Assembly: GCA_963930645.1 (NCBI GenBank)
Contig: OZ005653.1
Span: 114,262,259-114,326,258, forward strand
Direction of reading: 5' to 3'
Origin: Salticus scenicus
Taxonomy: Eukaryota > Arthropoda > Arachnida > Araneae > Salticidae
DNA length: 64,000 nt
Below are positions 58,669-64,000 of the stretch, one piece after another. Under the pieces are notes generated by a model. That model did no database searches, was not told the DNA's origin, and saw nothing but the letters and a program-made list of their open reading frames with translations. The translations under genes and the position numbers were made by a program. Within the stretch, counting starts at the first letter, position 1, and the number at the start of each line of letters is the position of its first letter.

Positions 58669-59673
58669 TGCGTCGAAAGACATTTGAAAGGTTTTTATTT
58701 TAATCAATATTATAGAACTTTACATTTTTAACTTTCTCACTTTCTCTCTCTCTCCCTTTTTTTTTTTTTTTTTTTTTTTTTCCTTTAATTAATTAATTAT
58801 TTATTTTTTACATGCGTACAGGTTTATTACTTGAAATAGTAATGCAACAAAGGATGAAAAAAAGAAAAAAAAAACCTCAAGCTGCCTACATTTCTATTGA
58901 AACCCAACTAAGCTTAAATTAAAGAGTGCGGTTGAAAACATAGGGTAAAGTGCAAATACTGTGCAAAAATTCATCCGTGGTTTCCACCATGCATTTTCCA
59001 CTTATGCCAGTGTAATATGAACGACGAGTTTAAAACTATTTTCTTGCTTAGAAAGCATGGTAAATTTAATATTTGTTACTGTTAACACAGAAATTGATAT
59101 TATAAGATACACGTGGACATTTATTTCTTTGCAATATCCCACCCACGATGAAAAAACACGAATACCACATCAAACTATAAACCCCCTAATAGCTTAATTC
59201 CATGGGCAGTTTTGTAATCATATGCTATATGGAGATTACGAATGTTCCAACTTAGTTCAAACAGGATTTACATGCAACGTGCTTTTTTTTTTTTTTTTTT
59301 TTTTTTTTTTTCGAAAGTTATTATTCGGACTGACGAAGCGACATTTCTTTACGGTATGTGGATAAACCAAAGAAATCGAAATCCAGAGTATTTGAAAAAA
59401 ATAAAAACATAATCAAGAGAGAATGTTTATTATTTAATTAATAGTTCCTTTATGCATAGCACAATAATTGTTTTGATAATTAAATATGACCTTTTCTCTA
59501 CATTGAAATTTTAATTGTATAAATATACGCTGTTAAAAATTTGGTGACAGTTTGAATCAAAACTTGTTACTGAAGTAGCTGTAACCACCCGACCTTTTAC
59601 CATGATTTAGTAATTTTATGTTGAACCAAATACTGGTATTATGTTTCATATTATATATATATATATAATCAGA
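57976..59673. other. Intergenic DNA, no gene seen
   Basis: AT-rich with (TA)n near 58646-58669 and poly-T runs near 58757 and 59284-59311. No gene. Confidence 0.55.
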
Positions 59674-59749
59674 ATTCGACCGAGGCTGGAGTCGAACTGA
59701 AGCCTTTCTTGTCTCAAGACAAATATCTAGTACTATGTCACGACTTCTT
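59674..59749 (-). pseudogene. tRNA-like relic or SINE head
   Basis: Minus strand: TGACATAGTACTAGATATTTG at the A-box position, TTGTC/GACAA able to pair, and CAGTTCGACTCC as a B box in a GGCT-AG/CT-AGCC context. The fold is incomplete, with a 4-nt would-be anticodon loop, so this is a relic rather than a tRNA. Confidence 0.4.
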
Positions 59750-59948
59750 TTTCAATAATTCCGCTTTCGTTGATTTTGACAAAAGGGGCTGAATTTTCTA
59801 GGGTGAGTTGTTGCACAAAATTTGCACTTTACATTATGTTTTCGACCACTGTCTTTAATTTAAGCTTTGTTTGGTTTCAATAAGAATCTTATTGATTTGT
59901 ATTACCGGAACTGTACTATAGATTTCTGTAATTTCTTAAAAGGAGAAA

Positions 59949-59984
<36 letters not shown>

Positions 59985-62520
59985 GAGTAATAGCTGGTTA
60001 GTTATCAATCGAATAAAGAACGCTCTTTTTTTTTTTTTTTTTTTTCTTATGAAGAATGTTTGCTTTGAAAGACATAATCACACGCTATATTACTTCACAG
60101 ACTTTATTTTCACTCTCTGTCTAACAGCCGAGGAAAATATACTCTCCTCTTTCAGCGCGCTAGTGGCACCATCTCCTGAATACAAAGGAAATGTTGAAAC
60201 ACTTCGCTTGTGGGTGGATGTATGGTAGCTTAAAGTTTTTGTGCAACTTAAATTCAATCTAAAGAAGTAAAAAACTTAAAAGTAAGATTTAACCATATTA
60301 TGGTATTGCTTATAAATCTACTCTATATAGTGGTTGAGTTTGAACTGAAATTTTTAACTGTGTAATTTGAGCTATTGCAAAAGGACGTAATAACATACTT
60401 CATTATTAATTGTTGGTAAATAAAGTTAATGTAGTGAAAATAATAACTTTTGTAAAGTATACCTTTGAAGTTACTTTCTGATTATAAAATACCTGAGTGT
60501 TTATATTATTTTTTCTTCTATTTAACAACTTGACCGTCGCTGACGTATATATCCGGTCACTGAGCTGTTGTTTCTTCAACATTTTAACTTATATTTAAAA
60601 ATTATATAATTAAGGATTTTAAACTCATTTTTAATTTTTGAAGGTCTTTATTAATAGCCATGATGATTATAATCGCGCACACAGTTATATTTTTAATCTC
60701 AAGCTGAAATAAGCATTATTTTTATAAGGTTAGAAAATCTGTGCAGTAAAAACAACATTACAATTTTGCCCTTTTTAAAGATGATGATAGGAATACTATT
60801 ACTTCCTCATATTTAATATTGCTTTTTTTTTTTTTTTTTTTTTTTTTTTTGTCTTTAAAGAAGAAATTTTTATAAAACACAGAACTGTTTTACAATTATA
60901 TTATTTTATGATTTATACATCTAACTTAATTATTCTTAAATTATCTATTATCATTTTTGAAAAATGATTAAAATAAGCGTTTACAAAACAATTGTTCATA
61001 ATTCAAGTCAATTTTTTATATTTTTTTACAGTGTCGATGCAATGTGTTTTGAGTAAATTTCAAGAAAGTTTACAAACAAATATTTAATGCGATTTTATTA
61101 AAGTTTTAATTAAGTATTTCCTTAGTGCTAAGTCACTTTAAATTAATCATGACGATTCAAGACATTTTGAATAGATAAACAAATTAACAAAGAAAGTCTC
61201 TTCAGTTTATATTACAATGAATTTTAGTTATTATCATCAAACCTGCTATGCCACTTTTCCATATATAGCATTAAATAAGCGAAGAGCGAAGGTAGTATGT
61301 CGATTTGGCAGATATATATTTATATCTACCATTATGATCAAACACTGTATTTTTTTTTTCTATATTATATAACAATATTAAGGCAGCCTACTTGCCACAA
61401 TTATGCAGAGAATTGATACCAGCTTTACCAGTGTAACCTTACATGTTATGCTACGTTTACACAAGTACAGCTGGTAACGTTTCTCTCCATGGTTGTGGTA
61501 TTTCGCTCCATGGTAATCTGCCTCAATGTTGTGTAATACTTCACAATTTTTTATTTTACAGTGTATGTAAGTCATGGATATACTTCACATTAATGAGTTT
61601 TTATATGATAAAAACTTCCCCTTAAAAGCATAACGAAAAGAAATGCAATATAAATATAAATGCTAGAATTATATAAATTTGATTATTGCATAAAAATAAT
61701 TTTATATAAAGAAGCTGAAATTATTGTTATTTTATTATTTTGTTAGGAGGCTACACACATTTCGCTGACCGCTATATGAGGTGAAAAAAAAATCAATATT
61801 ATTTGTATCACTTTACAAATAAAATTTTTAAAAATTCTATTTAAATTGCCCTGATTCTCGCTTCGGGTAACCACTGGCTACGACAGCGTCATTCTCGCTT
61901 ACGTTACATTGAGTCCGAGTTCCCATTCCTAGCAGCATTGTCTTTTCTGAGCACATCAATTTGAATATTTATCGCACAAAAGGTGGAGCTGCTGTAGTTC
62001 AAGAAATACGATTTTAAATATGCCTGTATCTCAACAACTATTGAACACTTTAGTTTTAGCACCATGAATTTTATAGCTCTCACTCTTTCTACAATATTAC
62101 TATCCTTTACCATTTGACCAATACAGTAAATGTACCTGCAAAAATGGAAGATTATTTTCATTTCAAATTAATTAAATAAATAAATTTTAATGAAACTAAA
62201 ATTTTTAATAACTCTAAATTTTTCTATTATATTAATATATATATATGTAATGGGGAAAATCTTCTCTTTAAATTGAATTAACAAATAAAATAAAATAAAA
62301 TAAATAGTGTAACAGTCGTTGGTATTGGACAGAGACGATTAAAATGAAAAAAAAATATAATAATGAAAATGAAACAGAAAAATCAACGGAAAAAAAATAT
62401 TATAATAATTTAAAAATTTATATTCGGAAACCTGCAGGGGAAAGCACACCTTCAGTGGAAAGCCACCCCTCTGTCAAATTTTTTAGCTGTGAGATTAATA
62501 GTCTGAACACCAGAACGCAG
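59750..62520. other. Intergenic DNA, no gene seen
   Basis: AT-rich with long poly-A (59952-59983) and poly-T (60027-60045, 60825-60850). Small frames at 61378-61625 lie on opposite strands over the same bases and at 61904-62161 show no family. No element ends found. Confidence 0.55.
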
Positions 62521-62638
62521 CCCAGACAGCACATCGCCTCCCCAGGATATCTTCAAGATGTCTTCTGGATGAAAAGACATCCCAGAAACGTCCTTAAGAT
62601 GTACTGTGGATAAGTTAAGCCTAACTGTGCTGTTAGGG
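62521..62638. mobile_element. Short MITE with CCCTAACAGCACA ends, copy 2
   Basis: Starts CCCAGACAGCACATC and ends CTGTGCTGTTAGGG. Shares with 41011-41117 the order CAGGATAT, TCTGGATGAAA-(G/T)ACATCC, A(A/G)G(A/G)AACGTCCT-(A/C)AG-ATG and TGTGGATAAG. About 11 bp longer near the right end. No target duplication seen. Confidence 0.75.
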
Positions 62639-63002
62639 AGACAACTAGTCTGACACTTCAGTTTATTTATGTAGATTGTTAAAGAGCTATTTTTTTTCTC
62701 TCCATAAAAACGTATAAGAGAACATCACAAATGCTTCATATTTTCGAAGGAAATATATTATTATTATTTTTTAAATACTTAATTTTATTGATTATAACTG
62801 GAAACTTGTTGCAGGTTTTGAAGCTACTATTTTTAACACGTTAATTGCCAGTTACGCGATATCACGTGATGCGAGTTCTCACCAAATGGCCGATTACGCG
62901 TTATCGCGAGGACGTCATCAACAAGTTTCTAAGCGGAAATGTATAACAGCCACAGCGAACCGGCTCATAATATTTATATTGGCCACTAGGGAAAGGATTT
63001 CT

Positions 63003-63033
<31 letters not shown>

Positions 63034-63812
63034 CTATTTGTACGAAATTTCAATTTTCAGCTTGGCAATGAACGTAATAAAACATTTATCATACTTATGG
63101 AAATAAAATAATAATGATAAACTATATATTGAAAAAAAGAAAATAGCCCATCTAAGTGAATCCCAGAATTATGTTAATAATTATCCGATTGGACATAACA
63201 AAATAAACGTATAAAATTTTACAATGCATTAAATACAACTTTAAAACAAAATACCGTTAGAAAAAATCTAATGCTACGACGTTTTTTAATTCAGAGAGAT
63301 ACAAAATCAATATTATTTTATTACAAGTTTATACAAAAGTTTTTCTTCATTTTTAAATTAGTTTTCCGCAGGTGAATTTTATCAATGCTGTTAAGCGAAT
63401 ATATATATATATATATTGTAGTAAAAACAATTCCATTTAGACGGCGCTGCGTCGCCGCAGAAAGAAGAAAGAAGAACTTATATATTTTGTTTACAGATTT
63501 TGGCAACAGCCAATAAAAGTTTTAGTTTAGTTTAGATTTTGGATTCTTCGGCTGTGTTCGAAGATAGAATTATTCGATCTCTCACTAGGAGAGTTAATTA
63601 GATTCAGAACTGCGTTACTTTAAGTATTCGTTTTTGTAAATAATGTATTAAAGCGTAAATAGAATTTTTATTTTATTATGATCATTAAACCTTAAGAAAA
63701 TGTATGCATCCTTCTATTTTATTCATTCTCTTGTTACAAAGCAACCCGGCATTTTAATTTTGATTCTTTATGTTCTTAAAATGTGAATATCACTGAACCG
63801 CGAATTTGTTAT

Positions 63813-63814
<2 letters not shown>
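62639..63814. other. Intergenic DNA, no gene seen
   Basis: A CpG-containing patch at 62836-62915 (TTACGCGATATCACGTGATGCG, ATTACGCGTTATCGCGAGG) stands out; its start TTAACACGTTAATTGCC could be an element end, but no partner end is visible. Poly-T of about 28 near 63006-63033. Confidence 0.5.
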
Positions 63815-63881
<67 letters not shown>

Positions 63882-63912
63882 TAGATAAATAGATAGACAG
63901 ATAGATAGATAG
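63815..63912. repeat. (TA)n followed by (GATA)n microsatellite
   Basis: About 30 bp of TA passes directly into about 68 bp of GATA units with a few interruptions (ATAGATAAATAGATAGACAG). Confidence 0.92.
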
Positions 63913-64000
63913 TAGAATGTGTTGTTTTATGGGAAAAAATATTTATATATATTATTATATTGCCTTTTAAACAATATTAACACATTCATATTGCAATAAA

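Noticed and set aside
62836..62915. TTAACACGTTAATTGCC as a possible piggyBac end
   Set aside because: TTAA occurs often in AT-rich DNA and no partner inverted end with TTAA was found.

Overview
The window reads as intergenic, repeat-dominated DNA from an animal nuclear genome. It is strongly AT-rich, with many poly-A/T runs, poly-C/G runs and (TA)n tracts. I found no intact protein-coding gene and no convincing exon of a host gene. The only coding signal is decayed transposon protein: Penelope-like reverse transcriptases (three places), one P-element/THAP9-like transposase and one non-LTR (Jockey-type) reverse transcriptase. The mix of P/THAP9-like, Penelope-like, hAT, Tc1/mariner-type MITEs and tRNA-derived SINEs fits an arthropod. 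A chelicerate such as a spider is my guess, but the sequence does not prove it.

Layout. 1-8.9 kb: AT-rich desert with one MITE with long terminal inverted repeats (TIRs) at 397-712. 8.9-15.3 kb: a tRNA-Ile-like relic, a broken Penelope-like RT on the minus strand and copy 1 of dispersed repeat B. 15.3-19.0 kb: a P-like transposase pseudogene split by a 135-bp hAT-type MITE, an old ~152-bp tandem array, and a composite block with a tRNA-like fold. 20-27 kb: dispersed repeat C, two MITEs sharing CCCAGTGGCAGAAA ends, a 1.8-kb hAT with a second hAT MITE nested inside it, and a nine-unit ~114-bp array. 27.6-33 kb: a 1.1-kb foldback palindrome, a Penelope RT fragment, a Tc1/mariner-type palindromic MITE and a decayed Penelope-like element that keeps RT and GIY-YIG-like traces. 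35-40 kb: a clean tRNA SINE with a 14-bp target-site duplication (TSD), a tandem composite of a unique unit plus SINE-like module, and a non-LTR RT relic. 41-46 kb: short MITEs and a dense cluster of nested tandem repeats. 47-51 kb: repeat family A, interrupted by an 831-bp hAT element and locally tandem at an exact 303-bp spacing. 52-57 kb: a second foldback palindrome, repeat C copy 2 and an unrelated ~1.08-kb palindrome. 57.5-64 kb: repeat B copy 2, a second copy of a short CCCTAACAGCACA-ended MITE, and a terminal TA/GATA microsatellite.

The clearest picture is transposons inside transposons. At four loci I can read target-site duplications, and at two of them what the site looked like before insertion. 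The most unusual structures are the two foldback elements at 27.6 and 53.7 kb, whose arms match far better within a copy than between copies, and the SINE-bearing tandem composite at 35.6-38.8 kb.
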